A DNA stretch of 64,000 nucleotides from Neisseria sp. (GTDB taxonomy: Bacteria; Pseudomonadota; Gammaproteobacteria; Burkholderiales; Neisseriaceae). Both the position numbers and the translations under genes were made by a program. This document shows, piece by piece, positions 28,237 to 36,627 of this stretch. How positions within the stretch are numbered: the stretch's first letter is position 1; each line of letters begins with the position of its first letter. The stretch covers positions 1-64,000 of the forward strand of contig NZ_JAUMUI010000007.1 in NCBI RefSeq assembly GCF_030530745.1, given 5' to 3'. Below the pieces are notes generated by a model, which searched no databases, was not told the DNA's origin, and was given only the letters and a program-made list of their open reading frames with translations.

Positions 28237-29643
28237 TTACAAACTGCGCACGTCGGTAAAATGGCCGGCAACCGCGGCGGCGGCGGCCATTGCGGGGCTG
28301 ACCAAGTGGGTGCGCCCACCGTTGCCTTGGCGGCCTTCGAAGTTGCGGTTGGAGGTGGAGGCGCAGCGCTCCTGCGGAGCGAGGCGGTCGGCGTTCATGG
28401 CCAGGCACATCGAGCAGCCCGGTTCGCGCCATTCGAAGCCGGCTTCGGTGAAGATTTTGTCCAAGCCTTCGCGCTCGGCCTGCTCTTTTACCAAGCCGGA
28501 GCCGGGCACCACCAATACGCGGCTGACGTTGGCGGCTTTTTGGCGGCCTTTGGCCACGGCGGCGGCTTCACGCAAATCTTCAATGCGGCTGTTGGTGCAG
28601 GAGCCGATAAACACTACATCGACGGGGATTTGATTGAGCGGGGTGTCGGCAGTCAAGCCCATGTATTCCAGTGCGCGCTCCATACCGCTGCGTTTGACCG
28701 GATCGGCCTCGTTGGCGGGGTTGGGCACTTTGCCGTTGATGTCGAGCACCATTTCGGGCGAAGTGCCCCAAGTAACCTGCGGTTCGATATCGGCAGCGTC
28801 GAACTCGTAAACTTTGTCGAAAACCGCGCCTTCGTCGGAAACCAGCGTTTGCCAGTAGGCCACGGCTTTTTCCCAATCTTCGCCTTTGGGGGCAAGCGGT
28901 TTGTTTTTCACATAATCGATGGTGGTTTGATCGACTGCCACGATGCCGCTGCGCGCACCGGCTTCGATAGCCATGTTGCACAGGGTCATGCGGCCTTCCA
29001 TCGACAAGCTGCGGATGGCTTCGCCGCCGAACTCAACCGCATAACCGGTACCGCCGGCGGTGCCGATTTGGCCGATGATGTATAAGGCTGCGTCTTTGGC
29101 GGTTACGCCGGGTTTCAGACGGCCGTTCACTTTAATCAGCATGGACTTGGATTTTTTGGCGGTGATGCACTGGGTGGCCATGGTGTGCTCGACTTCGGAA
29201 GTGCCGATGCCGTGCGCCAGTGCGCCGAATGCGCCGTGGGTGGAAGTGTGCGAGTCGCCGCAAACCACGGTCATGCCGGGCAGGGTGGCGCCCTGTTCGG
29301 GGCCCATCACGTGCACAATGCCTTGGCCTTTGTCTTTAAACGGAAAATAAGCCAGCGCGCCGAATTCTTTGATGTTGCTGTCCAAGGTGTCGACTTGCAG
29401 TTTGGAAACCGGATCTTGGATGCCTTTGTCCCAATCGTTGGTGGGGGTGTTGTGGTCGGCGGTGGAAACTACGCTGTCGATGCGCCACAGTTTGCGGCCG
29501 GCCATTTTCAGGCCTTCGAAAGCCTGCGGACTGGTAACTTCGTGCACAAGGTGGCGGTCGATATAGAGCAGGACGGTGCCGTCTTCTTCTTCGCGCACAA
29601 TATGGCTGTTCCAGAGTTTGTCGTAAAGGGTTTGCGGTTTCAT
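28237..29643 (-). CDS. leuC: 3-isopropylmalate dehydratase large subunit
   Basis: The 468-residue, aconitase-like subunit that carries the 4Fe-4S cluster. Cluster ligands are Cys in GSCTNSR and the pair in [24 protein letters not shown] is the substrate-binding block. From [14 protein letters not shown] (29643) the length matches the family; a long upstream extension of the frame is rejected. In-gene DUS at about 29117 (TTCAGACGGCC). Lies upstream of the entericidin gene and leuD. Confidence 0.96.
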   Translation of the reverse strand: MKPQTLYDKLWNSHIVREEEDGTVLLYIDRHLVHEVTSPQAFEGLKMAGRKLWRIDSVVSTADHNTPTNDWDKGIQDPVSKLQVDTLDSNIKEFGALAYFPFKDKGQGIVHVMGPEQGATLPGMTVVCGDSHTSTHGAFGALAHGIGTSEVEHTMATQCITAKKSKSMLIKVNGRLKPGVTAKDAALYIIGQIGTAGGTGYAVEFGGEAIRSLSMEGRMTLCNMAIEAGARSGIVAVDQTTIDYVKNKPLAPKGEDWEKAVAYWQTLVSDEGAVFDKVYEFDAADIEPQVTWGTSPEMVLDINGKVPNPANEADPVKRSGMERALEYMGLTADTPLNQIPVDVVFIGSCTNSRIEDLREAAAVAKGRQKAANVSRVLVVPGSGLVKEQAEREGLDKIFTEAGFEWREPGCSMCLAMNADRLAPQERCASTSNRNFEGRQGNGGRTHLVSPAMAAAAAVAGHFTDVRSL

Positions 29644-29886
29644 GGTTTGTGCTTTTGTTATCAAAGAAAATATCGCATGATGGTAGCGATTTGCGGGGCG
29701 GAATGCAAGCAAAATGTCTAAAAAAAATGGTTGACTTGGTTTTTGCTGGGATTTTTTAAAAATTTTAGACATTTTGTCTTGTTTTAGAACTTCGTATGCT
29801 ATCAATAAACCATCTTGGTGCTTGTATAGGCCGTCTGAAAAACCTATTATGCGGGGGTTAACAGTTTTTAATGCAGGTGAAAAACC

Positions 29887-31230
29887 ATGTCGCTGCCCGT
29901 GATGTCTAGTGCTTATCTGACGCAACTGCAAGAATTTGAAAGAAAAATCTTAAGCAACCAAACCAAAATCGAAGCTTGGTTCCGCCAACAGTGGGCGCAG
30001 CACAAGCCGCCTTTTTACGGTTCGGTCGATATCCGCAACGCCGGCTATAAAATGGCTTCAATCGATATGAACCTGTTTCCGGGCGGTTTCAACAACCTAA
30101 ATCCGAATTTTATCCAACTGGCCGCGCACGCCGCGCAAGACGCGGTCGAGCGTTCCTGCCCGCAGGCCAAATCGGTGCTGATTGTGCCCGAAAACCATAC
30201 CCGCAATACGTTTTATCTGCAAAATGTGTATGCCTTGGCCAATATTCTGCGCTCGGCGGGTTTTGAAGTGCGCTTGGGCAGCCTGAATCCCGAAATTACC
30301 GAAGCCACCGAATTTGAAACCGCGTTGGGCGATAAAATTTTGCTCGAACCTTTGCAGCGCACCCGTGGGCGCGTGCATCTGGCCGACGGTTTTTCACCGT
30401 GTCTGGTGTTGCTCAACAACGATTTGTCGGGCGGTGTGCCTGAGGTTCTGCAAGGCATCAACCAAACCGTGCTGCCGCCTTTGCACGGCGGCTGGACCAC
30501 GCGCCGCAAAACCGCCCATTTTGCCGCCTATGAGCGGGTGGCCGCCGAATTTGCCGAAATGCTGGATATAGACGTGTGGCACATCAACCCGTATTTCGAG
30601 CAAATCAGCGGCTTGGACTTTCAGGAACGAGAAGGTGAAGACGCACTGGCCGAAGCAGTGGAGCGGATGCTGGCGAAAATCCAAACCAAATATGATGAAA
30701 AAGGAATTGCCGACAAGCCTTTTGTGATTGTGAAAGCCGATGCGGGCACATACGGCATGGGTGTGATGAGCGTGAAATCGGCCGACGAAGTGCGCGGCTT
30801 GAACCGCAAAAACCGCAATAAAATGGCAAAAATCAAAGAAGGCTTGGAAGTGAGCGAAGTGATTGTGCAGGAAGGCATCTATACTTATGAAACGCTTAAC
30901 GGCGCCGTTTCCGAGCCGGTGGTGTATATGATAGACCGCTTTGTAGTCGGCGGCTTTTTCCGTGTGCACGAAGGCCGGGGCACCGATGAAAACCTCAATG
31001 CCACGGGTATGTCGTTTGTACCGCTCAATCAGGCGATTCCTGTTGCGGGGGCGGAAAACGGCAGCGACGAACGCTGCAAACGCATATTCGCCCAATGGGA
31101 TTCGCTCGGGGTGCCGCAAACTGATTCGGCCAATCCCGATTGCGAATGCAACCGCCTGTATGTGTACGGTGTGATGGCGCGGCTGTCGCTGCTGGCAGCT
31201 TCCCTAGAGCTGGAACAGGCAGCAGGATAG
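29887..31230 (+). CDS. gshA: Glutamate-cysteine ligase (proteobacterial 'ferrooxidans' type)
   Basis: First step of glutathione synthesis. The 447-residue protein lacks the E. coli-type GshA motifs and instead matches the third, betaproteobacterial class, with [44 protein letters not shown] and the ATP-grasp-like [14 protein letters not shown]. Neisserial glutathione pools are known to be high. A DUS lies about 60 bases upstream. Divergent from leuC. Confidence 0.9.
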   Translation: MSLPVMSSAYLTQLQEFERKILSNQTKIEAWFRQQWAQHKPPFYGSVDIRNAGYKMASIDMNLFPGGFNNLNPNFIQLAAHAAQDAVERSCPQAKSVLIVPENHTRNTFYLQNVYALANILRSAGFEVRLGSLNPEITEATEFETALGDKILLEPLQRTRGRVHLADGFSPCLVLLNNDLSGGVPEVLQGINQTVLPPLHGGWTTRRKTAHFAAYERVAAEFAEMLDIDVWHINPYFEQISGLDFQEREGEDALAEAVERMLAKIQTKYDEKGIADKPFVIVKADAGTYGMGVMSVKSADEVRGLNRKNRNKMAKIKEGLEVSEVIVQEGIYTYETLNGAVSEPVVYMIDRFVVGGFFRVHEGRGTDENLNATGMSFVPLNQAIPVAGAENGSDERCKRIFAQWDSLGVPQTDSANPDCECNRLYVYGVMARLSLLAASLELEQAAG

Positions 31231-31270
31231 GAGGTGTCGGAATACAAGCCCATACAGGGCGAACCGCAGC

Positions 31271-31317
31271 AGTCATGCCGTCTGAAACCAGTTTTTCAGA
31301 CGGCATGACTGTTTTGG
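31271..31317 (+). terminator. gshA terminator (ATGCCGTCTGAA type)
   Basis: AGTCATGCCGTCTGAAA (31271-31287) pairs with TTTCAGACGGCATGACT (31294-31310), then GTTTTGGTTTTT. The uptake sequence here has the AT-extended form (ATGCCGTCTGAA), in contrast to the AG form used elsewhere in the window. Confidence 0.85.
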
Positions 31318-31328
31318 TTTTTATAAAT

Positions 31329-31343
31329 TGTTATAGTATAACA
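31329..31343. promoter_or_regulatory. Palindrome upstream of the alcohol dehydrogenase gene
   Basis: TGTTATAGTATAACA is a perfect 15-base inverted repeat with one central base, about 90 bases before the dehydrogenase start, in the AT-rich part of the leader. It could be an operator or part of a promoter (TATAGT). No regulator is identified. Confidence 0.35.
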
Positions 31344-31432
31344 TATTGAAATGGAAATAAATTTGACGTTTCAAAGCATTTACTTTATAACCGCTGTATC
31401 GCAGTTTCCACCAACCTTGAAAGGACGGCAAA

Positions 31433-32473
31433 ATGAAAGCAATGGCTTATTACGGTGCGGGCGATATCCGCTTTGAAGAAAAACCGAAACCGCAGATTAT
31501 CGATCCCACGGATGCGGTTGTTAAAATAACCAAAACCACCATCTGCGGCACCGACTTGGGCATCTGGAAAGGCAAAAACCCCGAAATCTCGGCAGGGCGC
31601 ATTCTCGGTCACGAAGGTATCGGCATCGTTGAAGAAGTGGGTTCGGCGGTAAAAAACATTAAAAAAGGCGATAAAGTTATCATTTCGTGCGTGAGCAAAT
31701 GCTGCACCTGCGATAACTGCAAAGTCCAGCTCTATTCGCACTGCCGTAATGGCGGTTGGATTCTCGGCTATATGATCGACGGCACGCAGGCCGAATATGT
31801 GCGCACGCCCTATGCCGACAACAGCCTGATTCCGCTGCCCGATAATGTCAACGAAGAAGTGGCGCTGCTGTTGAGCGACGCACTGCCCACCGCCCACGAA
31901 ATCGGCGTGCAGTACGGAGATGTAAAACCGGGCGACACTGTGTTTATTGCCGGCGCCGGCCCTGTGGGTATGTCGGCTCTGCTGACTGCACAGTTATACA
32001 GCCCTTCGGTACTGATTATGTGCGATATGGACGAAAACCGTTTGAAACTGGCGAAAGAGTTGGGTGCCACCCATACCGTCAACCCTGCTTCGGGTGATGT
32101 GGCGGCACAGGTATCCGGTATTGTCGGTGAAGACGGTGTTGATGTGGCCATTGAGGCGGTAGGTATTCCCGCCACTTGGGATATGTGTCAAGACATCGTA
32201 AAACCTGGCGGCAATGTGGCTGTAGTTGGGGTGCACGGCGTACCTGTTGATTTCAAACTGGAAAAACTGTGGATTAAAAATCTCACCATTACCACCGGTC
32301 TGGTAAACGCCAATACAACCGAAATGCTGATGAAAGCAATTTCAACCAGTTCAGTCGATTACACCAAAATGCTCACCCACCGTTTCAAATTCAGCGAACT
32401 GGAAAAAGCCTACGATGTATTCAAACACGCTGCTGAAAACGGTGCGATGAAAGTGGTGTTGGTTGCAGACTAA
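31433..32473 (+). CDS. Zinc-dependent alcohol dehydrogenase
   Basis: A 346-residue medium-chain dehydrogenase. Catalytic zinc ligands are Cys in TTICGTDLGIWKG and His-Glu in GHEGIGIVEEVG; the structural zinc loop CVSKCCTCDNCKVQLYSHC has the four cysteines; the NAD(P) Rossmann motif is AGAGPVGMSALL. The CGTD start of the substrate pocket and the overall pattern fit the bacterial Adh family that handles short-chain alcohols. Lone gene with a leader palindrome and a strong DUS terminator. Confidence 0.88.
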   Translation: MKAMAYYGAGDIRFEEKPKPQIIDPTDAVVKITKTTICGTDLGIWKGKNPEISAGRILGHEGIGIVEEVGSAVKNIKKGDKVIISCVSKCCTCDNCKVQLYSHCRNGGWILGYMIDGTQAEYVRTPYADNSLIPLPDNVNEEVALLLSDALPTAHEIGVQYGDVKPGDTVFIAGAGPVGMSALLTAQLYSPSVLIMCDMDENRLKLAKELGATHTVNPASGDVAAQVSGIVGEDGVDVAIEAVGIPATWDMCQDIVKPGGNVAVVGVHGVPVDFKLEKLWIKNLTITTGLVNANTTEMLMKAISTSSVDYTKMLTHRFKFSELEKAYDVFKHAAENGAMKVVLVAD

Positions 32474-32503
32474 TCTGAATATATCGTGAAACTCGGGTTG
32501 CAA

Positions 32504-32537
32504 AAGGCCGTCTGAAAACAAAGTTTCAGACGGCCTT
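32504..32537 (+). terminator. DUS hairpin after the alcohol dehydrogenase
   Basis: AAGGCCGTCTGAAAC and GTTTCAGACGGCCTT about 30 bases after the stop. The following 32540-32793 is AT-rich and holds no open frame; it should contain the promoter of the small lipoprotein gene. Confidence 0.7.
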
Positions 32538-32793
32538 GATTGTTCGCACAGGTTGAATAAAGTTCATTTGCCAAACATTTTATTGCAAATAATTTTCTTT
32601 TTTAACATATTGCCGTATTTGTATAAAAACATTATCACTTTCCTTTCGATTTTTTAGAAACTTAATGAAGCCAAAGTAATCTGACTACACAATGCAGCCT
32701 ATTCTGCATCATGACGGCTTTATGCCGGCTTACTTATCGGCCCGCACCTTCCGGGGCGGCTGAAAAACCATTTCAATTGAAAGGACTTTATTC

Positions 32794-33033
32794 ATGAAAA
32801 AAGTATTGATTGCTGCCGCTTTCGCAACCCTGGCTCTGACTGCCTGTTCCAGCAACAAAGACAAAGCCCCCGAAACCGCCAACATCAGCGTTGAACAAGC
32901 TCTGCAAGAGTGCCAGCAAACTGTGGGCAATACTCAAGACCGCGCTGCCTTTGATGCTTGCATGAAAGACAAAGGCTTTGAGCGTCCTGATGCAGCTTCT
33001 GCTCCTGCAGAGCCTGCTGCTCCGGCAAAATAA
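32794..33033 (+). CDS. Small lipoprotein
   Basis: A 79-residue precursor, MKKVLIAAAFATLALTACSS, with lipobox LTAC and acylated Cys18. The mature part has two further cysteines (LQECQQ, FDACMK) that may form a disulfide, and ends in an Ala/Pro-rich tail (ASAPAEPAAPAK). Probably a periplasmic or outer-membrane lipoprotein of unknown role. AAAGGA precedes the start. Confidence 0.78.
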   Translation: MKKVLIAAAFATLALTACSSNKDKAPETANISVEQALQECQQTVGNTQDRAAFDACMKDKGFERPDAASAPAEPAAPAK

Positions 33034-33069
33034 ACCTGTCGGTAAAAAGTACCTTTATTCAGGTTTGAA

Positions 33070-33101
33070 AAACGGCTGCCCGGCAGCCGTTTACTTTTTT
33101 T
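33070..33101 (+). terminator. Terminator of the small lipoprotein gene
   Basis: AAACGGCTGCC (33070-33080) and GGCAGCCGTTT (33082-33092), then ACTTTTTTT. A rho-independent terminator without uptake sequence. Confidence 0.85.
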
Positions 33102-33258
33102 GTTACCGGCATAAAACGGGCAGGAGGCCGCTCAAGCCGCTTGTATTTTTCCGGATATCTGCATCACAGGTTGAACTTTCCCGCAGTATTGTTATCTTAA
33201 TTTCAAGGCACGTTCAGTGCAGGGCTGAAAACGTTTGCATATTCTTACCGAAATAAGA

Positions 33259-33288
33259 TTGGTAAAAAAGCGCATTCAAGGCTACAAT
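33259..33288 (+). promoter_or_regulatory. Predicted hfq promoter
   Basis: TTGGTA (33259-33264), 18-base spacer, TACAAT (33283-33288), 50 bases before the hfq ATG. The upstream 33102-33258 shows no gene. Confidence 0.55.
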
Positions 33289-33338
33289 CAGCAAATGTTT
33301 TCCCGAATATTTCAAAACCATAATAACGGAGTATAAAA

Positions 33339-33629
33339 ATGACCGCGAAAGGACAAATGTTACAAGATCCTTTTTTGAACGCTCTGCGTAAAGAGCATGT
33401 GCCTGTTTCCATTTATCTGGTAAACGGTATCAAGCTTCAGGGGCAGGTTGAATCGTTCGACCAATATGTCGTGCTGTTGAGGAACACCTCAGTAACGCAA
33501 ATGGTTTACAAACACGCCATTTCCACCATTGTTCCGGCACGTGCGGTGAGTTTGCAGCACGAAAACAAACAACCACAACCCCAGGCGGCAGCCCCCGTTC
33601 AAGTGGAAACCCAACAAGCTGCCGAATAA
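33339..33629 (+). CDS. hfq: RNA chaperone Hfq
   Basis: Hexameric Sm-like protein that pairs small RNAs with targets. The 96-residue protein has the Sm1 core [20 protein letters not shown]..., Gly-containing [14 protein letters not shown], and Sm2 [13 protein letters not shown]. The C-terminal 25 residues are Gln/Pro/Ala-rich and disordered. Preceded by ACGGAG and followed directly by its own terminator; miaA and hflX are not adjacent, as is usual in Neisseria. Confidence 0.97.
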   Translation: MTAKGQMLQDPFLNALRKEHVPVSIYLVNGIKLQGQVESFDQYVVLLRNTSVTQMVYKHAISTIVPARAVSLQHENKQPQPQAAAPVQVETQQAAE

Positions 33630-33634
33630 GGCAT

Positions 33635-33675
33635 AAAAAATACCTTACCGTATCCGACACGGTAAGGTATTTTTT
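33635..33675 (+). terminator. hfq terminator
   Basis: AAAAAATACCTTACCGT (33635-33651) and ACGGTAAGGTATTTTTT (33659-33675), 17-bp perfect stem with a T-run. Confidence 0.92.
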
Positions 33676-33703
33676 ATCACGCTGTTTTTCAGACGGCCAT
33701 GCG

Positions 33704-34264
33704 ATGCTGTTAAACAATATTCTGCCTTTCACTCACGATTTGCTGCGCCACAGCATCCGCCCCGGCGAAAGCGTGCTTGACGGAACTGCTGGAAACGGAC
33801 ACGACACCCTGCTGTTGGCACAGTGCGCGGGATCGGAAGGTAAGGTGTGGGCATTTGACGTGCAACAGAAAGCGCTGGCTAAAACCGCAGCCCGCTTGGC
33901 AGATGCCGGCATACAGGCTCAGGTGGAATATGTGTGTGCGGGGCATGAAACATTGGCGGAATATATCAATGAACCGTTGGCGGCGGCAGTGTTTAATTTC
34001 GGCTGGCTGCCTGGTGGCGACAAAACGTTAACCACCCAAGCCGACACCAGCATATGCGCCTTGAATGCCGCATTGGCGCTGTTGAAACCGGGCGGCCTGC
34101 TGGCAGCGGTACTCTATCCCGGTCATGATGCCGGATATAGGGAGGCGAATGCTGTAGAAGCATGGGCAGCAGATTTGCCGCAACGGCAATATGCCGTGTT
34201 GAAATACGGTTTTATCAACCGCAAAAACTGCCCGCCTTATTTACTGGCTGTTGAGAAATTGTAG
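33704..34264 (+). CDS. mnmM: tRNA (mnm5s2U34) methyltransferase MnmM-like (YtqB family)
   Basis: A 186-residue class I SAM-dependent methyltransferase. SVLDGTAGNGHDTLLLAQ is motif I with the DGTAGNGHDT form specific to the YtqB/MnmM family; NFGWLPGGDKTLTT is its catalytic-site block. The family methylates the wobble base of tRNAs. The symbol is assigned on family motifs only. A DUS lies just upstream of the ATG. Its 3' end is 30 bases from the CRISPR array. Confidence 0.82.
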   Translation: MLLNNILPFTHDLLRHSIRPGESVLDGTAGNGHDTLLLAQCAGSEGKVWAFDVQQKALAKTAARLADAGIQAQVEYVCAGHETLAEYINEPLAAAVFNFGWLPGGDKTLTTQADTSICALNAALALLKPGGLLAAVLYPGHDAGYREANAVEAWAADLPQRQYAVLKYGFINRKNCPPYLLAVEKL

Positions 34265-34294
34265 ATTTAGGGTAGGTAACCGGCAGCAAATGGT

Positions 34295-34396
34295 GTTGTA
34301 GCTCCCTCTCTCATCTCGTAGTGTTACAATGTTTATGGGGTTGCCTGTGCTCCTTTTGAAGTTGTAGCTCCCTCTCTCATCTCGTAGTGTTACAAT
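34295..34396 (+). CRISPR. Two-repeat CRISPR array (type II-C repeat of neisserial kind)
   Basis: Two identical 36-base repeats, 34295-34330 and 34361-34396, flank one 30-base spacer (34331-34360). The repeat begins GTTGTAGCTCCC and ends AGTGTTACAAT. From memory it differs from the N. meningitidis type II-C repeat at about four positions. As in that system, each repeat ends in an extended -10 (TGTTACAAT), so a crRNA could start inside the repeat and run into the spacer. Orientation is plus. No cas9, cas1, cas2 or recognisable tracrRNA anti-repeat is present in the window. Confidence 0.88.
34322..34330 (+). promoter_or_regulatory. Repeat-embedded extended -10 element
   Basis: TGTTACAAT at the 3' end of repeat 1 (and again at 34388-34396) matches the extended -10 form TGN-TATAAT used by the meningococcal system to drive one crRNA per spacer. 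Function here is inferred from that precedent. Confidence 0.55.
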
Positions 34397-34402
34397 TACC
34401 CC

Positions 34403-34442
34403 AGCCTGAAACCCTTGTCTCATCAGGGTTTCAGGCTTTTTT
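34403..34442 (+). terminator. Terminator immediately after the CRISPR array
   Basis: AGCCTGAAACCC (34403-34414) and GGGTTTCAGGCT (34426-34437) followed by TTTTT. It starts 7 bases after the last repeat in the sense of the array, so it should end the crRNA transcript. Confidence 0.88.
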
Positions 34443-34552
34443 GCCGGTAAAATTTCCGGATTAAAACAGCAAAAGCTGGTTGGCATTGACTTTTTTTTCT
34501 CGCGGTTTGATGTCGTCAATCAGTATATGCATCCCCGCAAACTGCTTTTCCG

Positions 34553-34846
34553 TTACTCCAAGCAGCGTATCCGCCCCTCTTGCGGCAGGTTTTTCTGCAG
34601 ACGGGAGTAGTGTTTTTGCAACGCATCGCGCCCGAGCGTGCGGGTGAATTTATTGCCGAAGAGCAGAAGAAAATAGAGTGTGGCAGTCTGGCTTTCGTTA
34701 AAAGTTTTATCGCCCGATTTCACTGTTTCCGCTAAGGCATTCAGACGGCCTGCAGCAATATCGTGGCCGCTGTAATCCAACAACCACGCCTGATTGCGGA
34801 TTTTCTGTTTCACAATCTGCTTGCATTCGCATTTCAAGTGCAACAC
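34553..34846 (-). CDS. Uncertain hypothetical protein downstream of the CbiM-like gene
   Basis: A 97-codon frame beginning with GTG or TTG (no ATG). It reads plausibly from LLDYSGHDIAAGRL to ALQKHYSRLQKN and carries an in-frame DUS. Near its 3' end a second minus-strand frame opens and continues protein-like to 34462 (ending HILIDDIKPREKKVNANQLL...), so a frameshift may have cut a longer gene. No family was recognised. Confidence 0.4.
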   Translation of the reverse strand: MLHLKCECKQIVKQKIRNQAWLLDYSGHDIAAGRLNALAETVKSGDKTFNESQTATLYFLLLFGNKFTRTLGRDALQKHYSRLQKNLPQEGRIRCLE

Positions 34847-34879
34847 TCAAATGCTGTTTGAGAGCCCTTGGAATTGCTG

Positions 34880-35563
34880 TTATTTCCAAATGCTGTTTTC
34901 GGCGCGCAAAAAACGCGTATCGTCGAAAGTGGCCAGCCATTGCGGCCGCAGTGCCACAAAAACCGCCGTAAGGATACCGCTTAAAAAAGCCTCTCCCCAA
35001 GCGAGCAGGAAAAACACCGGAAATGCCGACTGCCAAAGCGTTTCGGCGGCAAACACGCCCGCAAACTGCAACAGTGCCACCACCGACAGCCCCGTCAGCA
35101 GCATACCCGCCGCAGCGGCAAGAAAGCCGTTCAAAAAAATATAGATAAACAGGTTGTCGGGCAGTCCGGACGACAGGCGGCGGAACAAAAAATTAACCGT
35201 CGCGGCGGGCAGCAGCACAAACAGCGCGTTCAGCCCGGCGGCGTATAAATTGTCTGCACCGTGCAAACCGAGATAAGGCACCAGCAGCAAAGTACCCAGC
35301 CACAGTGCCGCAGGCAGGCCGAACATCAGCGTAAGCAGATTGATGCCGAGCAGGTGGTAGCTCATGCCGGCCAGTTGGCCGCCGCCCAAGCCTGCGTTAA
35401 GGCCCCACAGCACGGCCAAATAGGCCGCGGCAGCAACAACCGCCCCGCTGCGGCGGTTCAGCGCAGCAAAAGCCGGTTTGGCCGCCGCCAGCAAAACCGC
35501 CGCCCACAACAGCAGGGCGGTAAAGAGCAGGGAAGGGGGGAACCATTCGGCCAGAAAATACAT
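34880..35563 (-). CDS. Energy-coupling-factor/CbiM-like membrane protein
   Basis: A 227-residue inner-membrane protein with about six or seven helices. MSYHLLGINLLTLMFGLPAALWLG and the conserved His suggest a CbiM/ECF transporter permease-like fold; such proteins capture Ni2+ or Co2+ or act in vitamin uptake. No ATPase or CbiQ gene is adjacent, so it may act alone or with remote partners. ATG 35563 is preferred over TTG 35578. Confidence 0.68.
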   Translation of the reverse strand: MYFLAEWFPPSLLFTALLLWAAVLLAAAKPAFAALNRRSGAVVAAAAYLAVLWGLNAGLGGGQLAGMSYHLLGINLLTLMFGLPAALWLGTLLLVPYLGLHGADNLYAAGLNALFVLLPAATVNFLFRRLSSGLPDNLFIYIFLNGFLAAAAGMLLTGLSVVALLQFAGVFAAETLWQSAFPVFFLLAWGEAFLSGILTAVFVALRPQWLATFDDTRFLRAENSIWK

Positions 35564-35658
35564 TTGTTTACGGAGCAAAGGTGTTCAGACGGCCTGATTT
35601 ATACCCCCGCGCTGCGATATAATCAAGGCCGTCTGAAAAAAGGTTGCAGGACGGTTTT

Positions 35659-36417
35659 ATGGAAACTTTAAACATCACCCCCGTTGCCGCGTTATCCGAC
35701 AACTATATCTGGATTGTTTCTCATAACGGCCGCGCTGTATGCATAGACCCCGGTGAGGCCGCGCCCGTGCTCGATTATCTGCAACGGCAGCGGTTGGAGC
35801 TGGTGCAGATATGGATTACCCACCACCATCACGACCACACCGGCGGCATTGCCGGGCTGAAGCAGGCGTATCCGCAATGCACGGTATACGGCAACCGCGA
35901 CATTGCAGCGGCCGGCCGGCACGTAAACGAAGGCGCACGGCTAACGTTCGACAGCCGCAATATAGAAGTGTGGCACACCCCCGGCCACACCGATACCCAT
36001 CTGGGCTATCTGCTGCACGGCTCCGACGGGCTGCACGTTTTCTGCGGCGACACGCTGTTTTCGGCGGGCTGCGGACGCGTGTTCACCGGCACGCCCCGGC
36101 AGCTTTACGCCTCGCTGCAACGCTACGCCGGCCTACCCGAAAATACTTTGTTTTACCCCGCGCACGAATACACCGCCGCCAACCTGCGCTTTGCCGCCTG
36201 TGTCGAGCCGGATAACTCGGCCGTGCGTGCCGCCCAAGCCGCCGCGGCATGCATGCCCACGCTGCCGGTGAGCCTTGCGCACGAGCGGCAGGTCAACCCG
36301 TTTCTGCGAACGGATTGCGCACAGGTGGCGCGGAAGGCGGAGGAAGAGGCCGGCAGAAAATTGGCAGGAGGCGCCGACGTATTCATTGCTTTGAGAGAAT
36401 GGAAAAACCGTTTCTAA
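35659..36417 (+). CDS. gloB: Hydroxyacylglutathione hydrolase (glyoxalase II)
   Basis: Hydrolyses S-lactoylglutathione, completing methylglyoxal detoxification. The 252-residue protein has the metallo-beta-lactamase motif THHHHDH at 54-60, then HTPGHTDTHLGY, CGDTLFSAGCGRVFTG and PAHEY, supplying the dinuclear metal ligands. The C-terminal glutathione-binding domain includes NPFLR. ATG 35659 (METLNITPVAALSDNYIW) is the family start. Confidence 0.95.
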   Translation: METLNITPVAALSDNYIWIVSHNGRAVCIDPGEAAPVLDYLQRQRLELVQIWITHHHHDHTGGIAGLKQAYPQCTVYGNRDIAAAGRHVNEGARLTFDSRNIEVWHTPGHTDTHLGYLLHGSDGLHVFCGDTLFSAGCGRVFTGTPRQLYASLQRYAGLPENTLFYPAHEYTAANLRFAACVEPDNSAVRAAQAAAACMPTLPVSLAHERQVNPFLRTDCAQVARKAEEEAGRKLAGGADVFIALREWKNRF

Positions 36418-36627
36418 GCCGGCTGATCCGCACGCTGTTTTCAGACGGCCTGATGTTTCGGACTACCCCTCTCAGGCAGATTCAACTCTTTCCCGGCTTT
36501 CCGGCCTGTTATGGTGCCGAATCCCTTTGTTGCCAAAAGCCGCTTGGAGGCGTGAAAATTATTCTTTTTAAGGCCGAAACACGTTAGAATAACGCCTTTG
36601 CCGAAACCAACCTGGCCGTTTTATTTT

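Noticed and set aside
32679-32690. TCTGACTACAC near the small lipoprotein gene as a solo end of element A
   Set aside because: Only 11 bases match and no partner repeat is found; chance is likely.
34241-34519. Minus-strand 92-codon frame containing two copies of VTLRDERGSYN
   Set aside because: It is translation through the two CRISPR repeats; the repeated peptide is simply the repeat read in one frame. No start or ribosome-binding site supports it.
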